A DNA stretch of 64,000 nucleotides from positions 1,612,001 through 1,676,000 of the forward strand of contig NZ_QFYR01000001.1 in assembly GCF_003254705.1 (NCBI RefSeq), given 5' to 3'. Source of the stretch: Phenylobacterium deserti. GTDB taxonomy: Bacteria; Pseudomonadota; Alphaproteobacteria; Caulobacterales; Caulobacteraceae. Position 1 is the stretch's first letter. The number at the start of each line of letters is the position of its first letter. Under the pieces are notes generated by a model. The model saw only the letters and a list, made by a program, of their open reading frames with translations, did not search any database and was not told the origin of the DNA. This document shows, one piece after another, positions 24,540 through 32,379 of this stretch. The position numbers and the translations under genes are program-made.

Positions 24540-26311
24540 GCGGCGCTCTCCGCCTCCAAGTCCTGGCTCTGGGCCAGCCGGGCGTAGAGGCCGCGCTGGT
24601 TGATCAGGCTGGTGTGGTCGCCGCGCTCCACGATGCGCCCCTTGTCGATGACGTAGATCCGGTCCGCGCCACGGACGGTGGAGAGCCGGTGGGCGATCAG
24701 GATGGTCGTGCGACCGGCCATGAGGCGCTTCAGGGCCGCCTGCACCTGCGCCTCGCTTTCGGTGTCGAGGGCGCTGGTGGCCTCATCCAGCAGCAGGATG
24801 GGCGCATCCTTCAGGAAGGCGCGCGCGATGGCGATCCGCTGGCGCTGGCCGCCGGACAGACGGGCGCCCGCTTCCCCTACGCGGGTTTGATAGCCGTTCG
24901 GCAGGCCGGAGATGAAGTCGTGGGCCGCGGCGGCGCTCGCCGCCTGCTCGATCTGCGCCTGGGTGGCGTCCGGGCGGGCGTAGGCGATGTTCGCCGCAAT
25001 GGTGTCGTCGAACAGGAAGGGCTCCTGCGTCACCAGGGCGATCTGGGCGCGCAAGGAAGGCAGGGTCACGTCCCGCACGTCGAAGCCGTCCACCCGGACG
25101 GCGCCTTCGGTGGGGTCGTAGAAGCGCGGGATCAGGTTGAGGATCGTCGACTTGCCGCCGCCGGACGGCCCGACCAGGGCGATGGTTTCCCCCCGATGCG
25201 CCTCGAAAGAGATACCCGCCAGCACAGGCTCTTCCGATCCACCGTAGGCGAAGCCAACCTCTTCGAAGCGGATCGTCGTTTCGCCGCGGGGCAAGGGCTG
25301 CGCGCCTGGCCGCTCGCGCACCTCGGGCTCCACGTCGAGCGCCTCAAAGAGTCGGCGGGCGGCGGACAGGCCCTCGGCGAACACCGTCTGCAGATTGGCC
25401 AACTGGCGCAGCGACTGCGAGGCGAGGCCCAAAGCGCCGATGAAGGCTACGAAGGCGCCGACGGTCATCTGGCCGCTTTGCGAGCGCCAGCCGGCGTAGG
25501 CGATCACCGCGGCGGTGATCAGGGTCATCAGGAGTTCCGTGGCGGGCGCGGCGCGCGCACGGGCGTTGGCGCCCTTCACCAGGAACCTCTGCCGACGGCC
25601 GACCACTTCCGCGACGCGGGCCTCTTCATATCCCTCACGGTTTTCGATCTTCACGACGCGGACGCCGTCGAGGCTCTCCATGATCGCCGTGGACAGGGCG
25701 GAGGTCTCGGCCATGGCGCCCTTGGCCGCCTTGGTGGTGCGCTTGGAAAAGCGGCGCATGATCGCGTTCACGCCAGGCACGGCCGCCACCAGCACAAGCG
25801 AGAGCAGCCGGTCGTTGGAGACCATCACCGTGATCGCGCCGATCACCGTCAGTGCGTGCTGCGTGTAGTTGATCACGCCGCTGGTGGCCGCCTCGCGGAT
25901 CAGCCCGGCGTCGTAGAGCACCGAGGAAACGTAGGCGCCGGAATGCTGGCTCCGCAGCCTGGCGAGATCGGCGCGGACGAGCTTGCCGAACAGCTGGACT
26001 TGGATGTCGCCCACCACGCCGTTGCCGATCCGGTTCACCAGGCTGGCCTGGATCACCTGCGCCACCGCACGGCCGATCGCCAGGGCGCCGATGATCAGCG
26101 GCAGGGCGATCAGGGCGCCGGGCTTGTGATTGACCATCAGGTCGTTCACCGCCGGCTCCAGGATCCGGATCAGCTCGGCCGAGGTATAAGCCACGCAAAT
26201 GCCGGCGATCAGGGCCGTGACCCAGCCCTTCCAGCGCGGCGCCATGTAGGCGCGCGCCACGCGGCCGATGACCGCGCGGGCGGAAAGCTCGGGCGTTTCG
26301 CGCTCGCTCAT
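24536..26311 (-). CDS. MsbA-like ABC exporter (half-transporter)
   Basis: The 591-residue protein has six predicted membrane segments followed by an ATPase with GPSGGGKST, RLSGGQRQRIAIARA and ILLLDEATSALD. Its position between a lysophospholipid acyltransferase, waaA/lpxK and a lipid-A-linked phosphatase suggests it flips lipid A or another lipid. The ATG at 26311 gives the usual start just before the first membrane helix; longer forms would read into the upstream intergenic region and the divergent gene. Confidence 0.88.
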   Translation of the reverse strand: MSERETPELSARAVIGRVARAYMAPRWKGWVTALIAGICVAYTSAELIRILEPAVNDLMVNHKPGALIALPLIIGALAIGRAVAQVIQASLVNRIGNGVVGDIQVQLFGKLVRADLARLRSQHSGAYVSSVLYDAGLIREAATSGVINYTQHALTVIGAITVMVSNDRLLSLVLVAAVPGVNAIMRRFSKRTTKAAKGAMAETSALSTAIMESLDGVRVVKIENREGYEEARVAEVVGRRQRFLVKGANARARAAPATELLMTLITAAVIAYAGWRSQSGQMTVGAFVAFIGALGLASQSLRQLANLQTVFAEGLSAARRLFEALDVEPEVRERPGAQPLPRGETTIRFEEVGFAYGGSEEPVLAGISFEAHRGETIALVGPSGGGKSTILNLIPRFYDPTEGAVRVDGFDVRDVTLPSLRAQIALVTQEPFLFDDTIAANIAYARPDATQAQIEQAASAAAAHDFISGLPNGYQTRVGEAGARLSGGQRQRIAIARAFLKDAPILLLDEATSALDTESEAQVQAALKRLMAGRTTILIAHRLSTVRGADRIYVIDKGRIVERGDHTSLINQRGLYARLAQSQDLEAESAA

Positions 26312-26417
26312 CAGCCTGCCGTCCACCGAGCGGGCGCGTAAGTCAAGCAGGCGGGCCGCGCGCCCGCGGCGCTGGGGCCGCTTCCGTCTGGACGCGCAAG
26401 GCCCTAGATACGCGCCC

Positions 26418-27101
26418 ATGACCGCCGAGCCTGCCCGGACCGGATTCGATCTCTCCACCCCTGGCGGGCGGCTGAAGACCTATCTGGACTATCTCTGGAA
26501 CGATCACGCCTACCTGCGCCTGAGCTTCCAGAACGCCCACTGGATTTCCGAGGAGCTGGTGCGCACCAACCAGCCCTGGCCGCATCAGCTTGCGGCTTGG
26601 AAGGAGCGCGGCATCAAGACGGTGATCAACCTACGCGGCGGGTTCGACGCCAGCTTCCACGCCCTGGAGAAGGACGCCTGCGAGCGGCACGGCCTGACCA
26701 TGGTGGATTTCACCATCACCTCCCGTGAAGTGCCGAGCGTTGCGCGGGTCCTGGGTGCGAAGGAGCTGTTCCAAAACATCGCTTATCCGGCCCTGATGCA
26801 CTGCAAGTCCGGCGCGGACCGGGCGGGCATCATGAGCGTGCTCTACATGCACTTCCGCAAGGGCAAGACGATCCGCGAGGCCATGGAGCAGCTGCACCTG
26901 CGGTACCTGCATGTGAAGCAGGGCAAGACGGGCGTGCTGGACTACACCTTCGAACGTTATCTGCAGCAGGGCGAACCTGCGGGTCTCAGCTTCCTGGAAT
27001 GGGTGCAGAGCCCGATGTACGATCCGGCCGGCATGAAGGCCGACTTCCGCGCCCAGATGTGGGGCAGTCTGCTGACAGAGCGGCTGTTACGTCGCGAATA
27101 G
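26418..27101 (+). CDS. Tyrosine phosphatase homologue, CtpA-like
   Basis: The 227-residue protein has a dual-specificity phosphatase-type fold with VINLRGG near 70 and the P-loop HCKSGADRAG, catalytic C129 and R135 (C-x5-R). There is no signal peptide. The closest functional match I can propose is C. crescentus CtpA, an essential tyrosine phosphatase homologue tied to outer-membrane integrity and lipid A structure. The divergent position next to the MsbA-like gene and lipid A genes supports that. Activity on protein or lipid phosphate is unproven. Confidence 0.78.
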   Translation: MTAEPARTGFDLSTPGGRLKTYLDYLWNDHAYLRLSFQNAHWISEELVRTNQPWPHQLAAWKERGIKTVINLRGGFDASFHALEKDACERHGLTMVDFTITSREVPSVARVLGAKELFQNIAYPALMHCKSGADRAGIMSVLYMHFRKGKTIREAMEQLHLRYLHVKQGKTGVLDYTFERYLQQGEPAGLSFLEWVQSPMYDPAGMKADFRAQMWGSLLTERLLRRE

Positions 27102-27160
27102 CTTGCGTAAAGTCGGCCATCCGACAGACCTTTGAGCTGCCGGTATGCCAGTTTGCACCC

Positions 27161-27379
27161 ATGGATGACGTCGGCATGAGTCCCGAGAGCGGCGAGGAGT
27201 ACTACACCTTGCTCGGCGTGCGCGCCGACGGCGTGGCCTCGGTCGTCGACTTGGTGGCCGCCACCGAACTGTCGTTCATCCGCGACCGGGCCAACGCCCT
27301 GCTGCGTGAGCATCGCAGCTGCGACGTCGTCGAAGTGTGGCGGGACGGCTCGCTGCTCGAGAAGTTCGCCCGCCACTAA
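27161..27379 (+). CDS. Small conserved-looking hypothetical protein
   Basis: The 72-residue protein begins MDDVGMSPESGEEYYTLLGV and ends DVVEVWRDGSLLEKFARH. It has no membrane segment or recognised motif. The pattern of a beta strand, a helix and VVEVWRDGSLL resembles small single-domain proteins of unknown function common in Alphaproteobacteria. It lies 59 nt after the phosphatase gene and converges on the DUF4170 gene with 6 nt between stops. Confidence 0.5.
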   Translation: MDDVGMSPESGEEYYTLLGVRADGVASVVDLVAATELSFIRDRANALLREHRSCDVVEVWRDGSLLEKFARH

Positions 27380-27385
27380 GCTCGA

Positions 27386-27619
27386 TCAGGCGCCCGGCGC
27401 GCTGGGGTCCAGCAGCTTGTGCGCGTGGATGATGAAGTAGCGCATCAGCGCGTTGTCCACCGTGGCCTGCGCCTTGGCGCGCCAGGCCTTCACCGCTTCC
27501 TCGTGGTTCGGATAGGCGCCGACCAGGTCGATCTGGGTCAGGTCCCGGAATTCCGGCGGACCATCGACGCTCTTCAGTTCGCCGCCGACTACGATGTGGA
27601 GGAGCTGCTTGTCAGCCAT
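27386..27619 (-). CDS. DUF4170 family protein
   Basis: The 77-residue protein MADKQLLHIVVGGELKSVDG... matches the DUF4170 pattern, including a YPNHEEAVKAWRAKAQATVDNA helix and the closing FIIHAHKLLDP. These proteins are small, soluble and of unknown function. It lies 25 nt downstream of cysQ in the same direction, so it is probably the last gene of the pmbA-cysQ unit. Confidence 0.85.
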   Translation of the reverse strand: MADKQLLHIVVGGELKSVDGPPEFRDLTQIDLVGAYPNHEEAVKAWRAKAQATVDNALMRYFIIHAHKLLDPSAPGA

Positions 27620-27644
27620 GGAGCCCTTGTGGGTTCGGGGTGGG

Positions 27645-28442
27645 TCAGTTTGGAAGGGCGATATGCCGGACCCGCTCCAGGATCAATGGGGCCAGACCCG
27701 GCGCGGCGCAGACGAGGCTGGGCTGCATCGGTTTGGGCCCGTTGTAGGCGAACGGCTTGCCTGTGTGGTCGCCCACGAAACAGCCTGCCTCCCGCGCGAT
27801 CAGGTCGGCCGCCGCCAGATCCCAGTCGAACTTGGGGAGCATGGCCATGGCCGCGTCGAACGCGCCGGACGCCACGAGGCACATCCGCAGGGCGGTCGAG
27901 CTGCGCTGCTCGATCCGCATCATCGGCCAAGGCGTCGGCCAGGCCGGGTGGCTGAACATCTTCGGATCACCCACCATCCCGCAGCCTTCCACGGCGCAGG
28001 CGCGGCTCGCCCGGATGCGTTCGCCGTTCAGGGTGGCGCCTGCGCCCACCGCCGCCGAATAGCTTTCGGAAAGCTGCGGAGCCACCACGACGCCTGCGAT
28101 AGGGAGACCGTCTTCCACCACGGCGACGCAAACCGTCCACCAGGGCTTGTTGCGCAGAAAGGCGCGGGTGCCGTCGATGGGGTCGACCACGAACAGCCGC
28201 CGCTTCGACAGGCGAGCGTCATCGTCCGCCGTCTCCTCGGACAACCACCCGTAGTCCGGACGAGCCTGGCGCAGCCGCTCCGTCAGCAGCCGGTCGGATG
28301 CGAGGTCCGCATTGGTGACCGGCGAGTCGCCCGCCTTGTACTCGATCTCCAATCCGCGCTCACGAAGACGCAGGGCCAGCTCCCCCGCCTCGCGGGCGGC
28401 GTCGATGATCAGGCCCAGGTCCTCGGCCGCGTTGGAACTCAT
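27645..28442 (-). CDS. cysQ: 3'(2'),5'-bisphosphate nucleotidase (inositol monophosphatase family)
   Basis: The 265-residue protein hydrolyses 3'-phosphoadenosine 5'-phosphate, the by-product of PAPS-dependent sulfation, or related phosphates. It has LSEETADD, the Mg2+/Li+-binding DPIDGTRAF and the C-terminal WDLAAADLIAREAG, all typical of IMPase/CysQ. The ATG overlaps the pmbA stop by 4 nt. The distant sulfotransferase in this window would supply its substrate, though no linkage is visible. Confidence 0.9.
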   Translation of the reverse strand: MSSNAAEDLGLIIDAAREAGELALRLRERGLEIEYKAGDSPVTNADLASDRLLTERLRQARPDYGWLSEETADDDARLSKRRLFVVDPIDGTRAFLRNKPWWTVCVAVVEDGLPIAGVVVAPQLSESYSAAVGAGATLNGERIRASRACAVEGCGMVGDPKMFSHPAWPTPWPMMRIEQRSSTALRMCLVASGAFDAAMAMLPKFDWDLAAADLIAREAGCFVGDHTGKPFAYNGPKPMQPSLVCAAPGLAPLILERVRHIALPN

Positions 28443-29779
28443 CGACCGGCGATGGCCAGGGCGTCCACCAGCAGAGACGGGGCGTTGCTCGCGCCTCGGA
28501 TCTCCAGGTCCGATCCCGGGACCAGGCGGCTGTAGATGTCGATCAGGTTGCCCGCCACGGTGATCTCGGTGACCGGATAGGCGAGCTCTCCGTTCTCGAA
28601 CCAGAAGCCCGAACAGCCCACCGACCAGTCGCCGGTGTTGCCGTTCAGCGAGGGGCCGAACATCGAAGTGACGAGAAGGCCCGAGCCGGCGTCGCGGATC
28701 AGCTGCGCCTGGTCGCGCTCCCCCGGCTGCAGGGTCAGGTTCGAAGGCGCGACCCCAGACGGGCCCGCAAGGCCGCGGGAGGCATGGCCGGTGCTCTTCA
28801 GGCCCAGCTGCCGCGCCGAGGAGGTGTTCAGCAGCCAAGTGGTCAGCACGCCGTCGTCGATCAGGTTGGCCGTGCGATTGGCCACCCCCTCGTCGTCGAA
28901 GGGGGAGGAGCCGAGCCCGCGCACCCGGTGCGGATCGTCGGTGACGGTCACGCCTTCGCCGAACACCGCCTGGCCCAGCTTGTCCTTCAGGAATGAGCTG
29001 CCCCGGGCGATGGACGGACCGGAGATCGCGCCGATCAACGGCGAGAGCAGACTGGCCGCCAGACGGTTCTCGAAGATCACCGGAGCGGTGGTCGAGGCGA
29101 TCTTGCGCGCGCCCAGGCGAGCCACCGCGCGGCGGCCGGCCTCCCGTCCGATGAACTCCGGCGAGGGCAGGTCTGCTTCCCAGCGCACGGAGCGGCCGTC
29201 GTAGCCGGTTTCCATGCCGTTCTCGTCCCCGGCGATCGCCGAGGCTCCAACGCCGAAACCGGAGGCCTGGTGCAGGCCAACGAAGCCGGTGCTGGTCACA
29301 AGCGTCCAGGTGGAGGTGGACCAGGACGACGAACCGCCGTCGGAGTTTGTCACCTTCGGCACGGCGCGAGCGGCAGCTTCGGCCTCCCGGGCCCGGGCTT
29401 CCAGCGTATCGGCGCTGGGTTCGGTGGGATCGTAGAGGTCGAGGTCGGGCAGGGGGCCGCGGGCCAGCAGTTCGGGGTCGGCGAGGCCCGCGTAAGGGTC
29501 TTCAGGGGCGAGCCGCGCCATCGCGACCACGCGCTCCACCAGCTTGGCCCGCGCCTCGGCGCTGATGTCCGAGCCGGAGACAGTGGCTTGCCGGCGGCCC
29601 ACGAACACGCGGAGGCCAAGGTCCCGGGACTCTTCCCGCTCCACTTCTTCCAGGTCGCCCAGGCGAACGCCAACGGACAGGGCGCGGCGTTCCGCGCCCA
29701 CGGCTTCGGCCGCATCGGCGCCGGCCTTGAGCGCAGCGTCGACGAGGTCTTTCAGCAGGTTTTGATCCATCAGCGGCAT
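28439..29779 (-). CDS. pmbA: TldE/PmbA-family metalloprotease partner
   Basis: The roughly 446-residue protein belongs to the TldD/PmbA family, whose TldD-TldE complex degrades unfolded or modified peptides. Features include EAVGAERRALSVGVRLG, the long RTANLIDDGVLTTWLLNTSSARQLG section and the closing C-terminal glycine-rich region. TldE lacks the zinc site of TldD. Two starts nine bases apart (29779 and 29770) are possible. No tldD is in the window. It overlaps cysQ by 4 nt. Confidence 0.9.
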   Translation of the reverse strand: MPLMDQNLLKDLVDAALKAGADAAEAVGAERRALSVGVRLGDLEEVEREESRDLGLRVFVGRRQATVSGSDISAEARAKLVERVVAMARLAPEDPYAGLADPELLARGPLPDLDLYDPTEPSADTLEARAREAEAAARAVPKVTNSDGGSSSWSTSTWTLVTSTGFVGLHQASGFGVGASAIAGDENGMETGYDGRSVRWEADLPSPEFIGREAGRRAVARLGARKIASTTAPVIFENRLAASLLSPLIGAISGPSIARGSSFLKDKLGQAVFGEGVTVTDDPHRVRGLGSSPFDDEGVANRTANLIDDGVLTTWLLNTSSARQLGLKSTGHASRGLAGPSGVAPSNLTLQPGERDQAQLIRDAGSGLLVTSMFGPSLNGNTGDWSVGCSGFWFENGELAYPVTEITVAGNLIDIYSRLVPGSDLEIRGASNAPSLLVDALAIAGR

Positions 29780-29819
29780 ATGGCCGAGCGGAGCCTCCGC
29801 CACAAGCGCGCCGGGCGCC

Positions 29820-30221
29820 TCAAGGGATGGCGTAGAAGAGAAGCGCCACGGCTGCGACGATGTAGCCGAGCCACGTGAACAGCAGGCCGCCCGCCCGACC
29901 GATGGAGGCGCCGCTGCTGCGGGTGAGGCCGACCGCATGGGCGACCCGGCCAGCAAACAGCAGAAGGCCGGACGCATGCACCACCAGCGGCGGCGCGCCG
30001 GCCAGCGTCAGGATCGCGAAACCTGCCAGGGCGGCCGGGATGTATTCGCTCGCGTTGCCGAACGCCCGGATGGCCTGAGCGAGTTGCGGAACTCCGCCAT
30101 CGCCCAACGCAACGCGGTGCTGGCGTCGCTGCCGGACCACCAGCACCGACAAGGTGAGCAGCAGCACCAGGTTCAGTCCGGCCCAAAGGGCTGCGGCGTG
30201 GGCGGCGGGCAGGGTTTCCAT
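29820..30221 (-). CDS. MAPEG family membrane protein
   Basis: The 133-residue protein has four hydrophobic segments and the family motif with NASEYIPAALAGFAIL and RVAHAVGL, matching membrane-associated eicosanoid/glutathione metabolism (MAPEG) proteins. Bacterial members may act on glutathione conjugates or lipids; the actual substrate is unknown. The start ATG follows a ggaggc RBS within the 9-nt gap to ubiD. Confidence 0.88.
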   Translation of the reverse strand: METLPAAHAAALWAGLNLVLLLTLSVLVVRQRRQHRVALGDGGVPQLAQAIRAFGNASEYIPAALAGFAILTLAGAPPLVVHASGLLLFAGRVAHAVGLTRSSGASIGRAGGLLFTWLGYIVAAVALLFYAIP

Positions 30222-30230
30222 GGTGCCTCC

Positions 30231-31757
30231 TCAATCCACCGGCTTGCCATCGCCGGGCAGGCCCAGGCGGCCCCACTTCTCGGTCACGGTGTCGATCACC
30301 GCCTTGTCCATGAACAGCTTCTCGCCCCACTCGCGCTTGGTCTCGGGCGGCCACTTGTTGGTGGCGTCGAGGCCGATCTTCGAGCCGAGTCCGCTCTCCG
30401 GCGAGGCGAAGTCCAGGTAGTCGATGGGAGTGTTTTCCACGACCGTGATGTCGCGGGCCGGGTCCATGCGAGTGGACATCGCCCACATGACGTCCTTCCA
30501 GTCGCGGGCGTTGATGTCGTCGTCCACGACGATCACCCACTTGGTGTACATGAACTGGCGAAGGTAGCTCCAGACGCCCATCATCACGCGCTTGGCGTGG
30601 CCGGGGTAGGCCTTCTTCATCGAGACCACGGCGATCCGGTAGGAGCAGCCTTCCGGCGGCAGCCAGAAGTCCACGATCTCCGGGAACTGCTGGCGGATCA
30701 GCGGGATGAAGACCTCGTTGAGCGCCTCGCCAAGCACGGACGGCTCGTCCGGCGGCCGTCCGGTGAAGGTCGTCAGGTAGATTGGATCCCGGCGCATGGT
30801 GACGGCGGTCACCTCGAACACCGGGAAGCGCTCGACGCTGTTGTAGTAGCCGGTGTGGTCGCCGTAAGGGCCCTCGTCGGCGTACTCGTCCAGGTGCACC
30901 ACGCCTTCCAGCACGATCTCGGCCTGGGCCGGCACCAGCAGCGGCTGGGTCTTGGCGGGCACGAGGTCGACCTTCGCCCCGCGCATGAGGCCGGCGAACT
31001 GGTACTCCGACAGGGTCTCCGGCACCGGCGTCACGGCCGCCAGGATGGTTCCGGGATCGGCGCCGATCACCGCGCAGGCGGGCAGGGCGTCCGGCCGGCC
31101 CGAAGCCTTCCAGCGGCGGTGGTGCTGAGCTCCGCCGCGGTGCGCGAGCCAGCGCATGATAGTGCGGTTCTTGCCCAGCACCTGCATCCGGTAGATGCCG
31201 AGATTGTAGTCGTCTTCGCGATCGGCGGACGGGCCCTTGGTCACCACCAGCGGCCAGGTGATCAGCGGCGCGGGCTCGCCTGGCCAGCAGCTCTGGATCG
31301 GCAGCTTGGTCAGGTCGATTTGGTCGCCCTTGAGCACAACCTCCTGAACCGGCGCCTTCTTCACCGTCTGCGGCCGCATGGCCATGACGGTCTTGGCGAG
31401 CGGCAGCATGTCGAACGCGTCCTTCAGGCCGCGCGGCGGCTCGGGCGCGCGCAGGAACGCCAGCAGTTCGCCCACCTCCCGCAGATCCTGGGCGGTGGTG
31501 CGCTCGCGGCCCTCAAGGGTCACGCCCATGGCGACCCGTTTCACCGTGCCGAACAGGTTGACGAGGCAGGGCATGGACGAGCGCTCGCCGTCCGCGCGGA
31601 TCACGTTCTCGAACAGTACGGCCGGCCCGCCGACAGCCAGCAGCCGTCGCTGGATCTCGGTCATCTCCAGCACAGAGGAGACCGGCTCGGTGACGCGCAC
31701 CAACTCGCCCGCCTTCTCCAGCTTATCCAGGAACTCGCGTAGGGACCGGTACGCCAT
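30231..31757 (-). CDS. ubiD: UbiD-family prenylated-FMN decarboxylase
   Basis: The 508-residue protein should decarboxylate 3-polyprenyl-4-hydroxybenzoate in ubiquinone synthesis using prenylated FMN. The catalytic-region motifs [15 protein letters not shown] and the C-terminal [10 protein letters not shown] agree with UbiD, and its length is standard. No ubiX is nearby. It is followed by the MAPEG gene. Confidence 0.95.
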   Translation of the reverse strand: MAYRSLREFLDKLEKAGELVRVTEPVSSVLEMTEIQRRLLAVGGPAVLFENVIRADGERSSMPCLVNLFGTVKRVAMGVTLEGRERTTAQDLREVGELLAFLRAPEPPRGLKDAFDMLPLAKTVMAMRPQTVKKAPVQEVVLKGDQIDLTKLPIQSCWPGEPAPLITWPLVVTKGPSADREDDYNLGIYRMQVLGKNRTIMRWLAHRGGAQHHRRWKASGRPDALPACAVIGADPGTILAAVTPVPETLSEYQFAGLMRGAKVDLVPAKTQPLLVPAQAEIVLEGVVHLDEYADEGPYGDHTGYYNSVERFPVFEVTAVTMRRDPIYLTTFTGRPPDEPSVLGEALNEVFIPLIRQQFPEIVDFWLPPEGCSYRIAVVSMKKAYPGHAKRVMMGVWSYLRQFMYTKWVIVVDDDINARDWKDVMWAMSTRMDPARDITVVENTPIDYLDFASPESGLGSKIGLDATNKWPPETKREWGEKLFMDKAVIDTVTEKWGRLGLPGDGKPVD

Positions 31758-31818
31758 CTTGCCTCCGCCGACTGGCGCGGAAGCTAGGGCGCTGGGGCCC
31801 TGCTGTCACCTCTCGCGG

Positions 31819-32223
31819 TCAGGCGACCGAGGCGATCGGTTGGGCGATGGGCGTCGGCATGGTCAGGCGGCTTACCCGGGCGATCAGCTCGCCAAGGCTG
31901 AACGGCTTAGTGGCGTAGTGCGCGGCGCCCAAGCGCAAGGCTTCCAGGCCGCCTTCGGTGTCGCCCGACGCCGTCAGCATGATCACCCCGATGTCGCACA
32001 GCTGCGGGTCCTGCTTCAGTCGGCCCAGCACCTCGTAGCCGTTCATCACCGGCATCTGCGCATCCAGCAGCAGGACCTGCGGTCGATGCAGAATGGCGGC
32101 GTCCAGCGCCGCGCCCCCGTCCTCCACAGCCATGGTCTCGAAGCCGGCCGCGCTCATGGCGTCCACCAGCAGAAGGCGGACCGCGACATGGTCGTCTGCG
32201 ATCAATACGAGCGGCCTTGGCAT
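31819..32223 (-). CDS. Single-domain response regulator (CheY-like)
   Basis: The 134-residue receiver starts at an ATG preceded by ggggaggcgac. It has D10/D11, phosphoacceptor D54 (LLLDAQMPVMNGYE), T84 and K106 (TKPFS), with no output domain. The partner kinase is not identifiable here; similar stand-alone receivers work in motility, adhesion or phosphorelays. It lies 61 nt upstream of ubiD, with the divergent DinG-like gene on the other side. Confidence 0.85.
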   Translation of the reverse strand: MPRPLVLIADDHVAVRLLLVDAMSAAGFETMAVEDGGAALDAAILHRPQVLLLDAQMPVMNGYEVLGRLKQDPQLCDIGVIMLTASGDTEGGLEALRLGAAHYATKPFSLGELIARVSRLTMPTPIAQPIASVA

Positions 32224-32379
32224 GTCGCCTCCCCTGGTCCCCGGGCAAGGATGGGGCAGCCCTCTGACCACAGGATTAGCGAACAAGGTTAATCGGCCAA
32301 GCTTTGGCGGGGTGCGGCGTCTCGTCGACGGCTGTCGGTTTCCGTTTCGTTCGCGAGCGGATCGCGCTAGCAGACTCGC

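Noticed and set aside
24614..26341. Plus-strand ORF over the MsbA-like gene
   Set aside because: Antisense shadow of an ABC exporter whose ATPase motifs are clear on the minus strand.
32276..32292. Possible CtrA site TTAG-N9-TTAA upstream of the DinG-like gene
   Set aside because: CtrA sites have 7-nt spacing, and one half is diverged.
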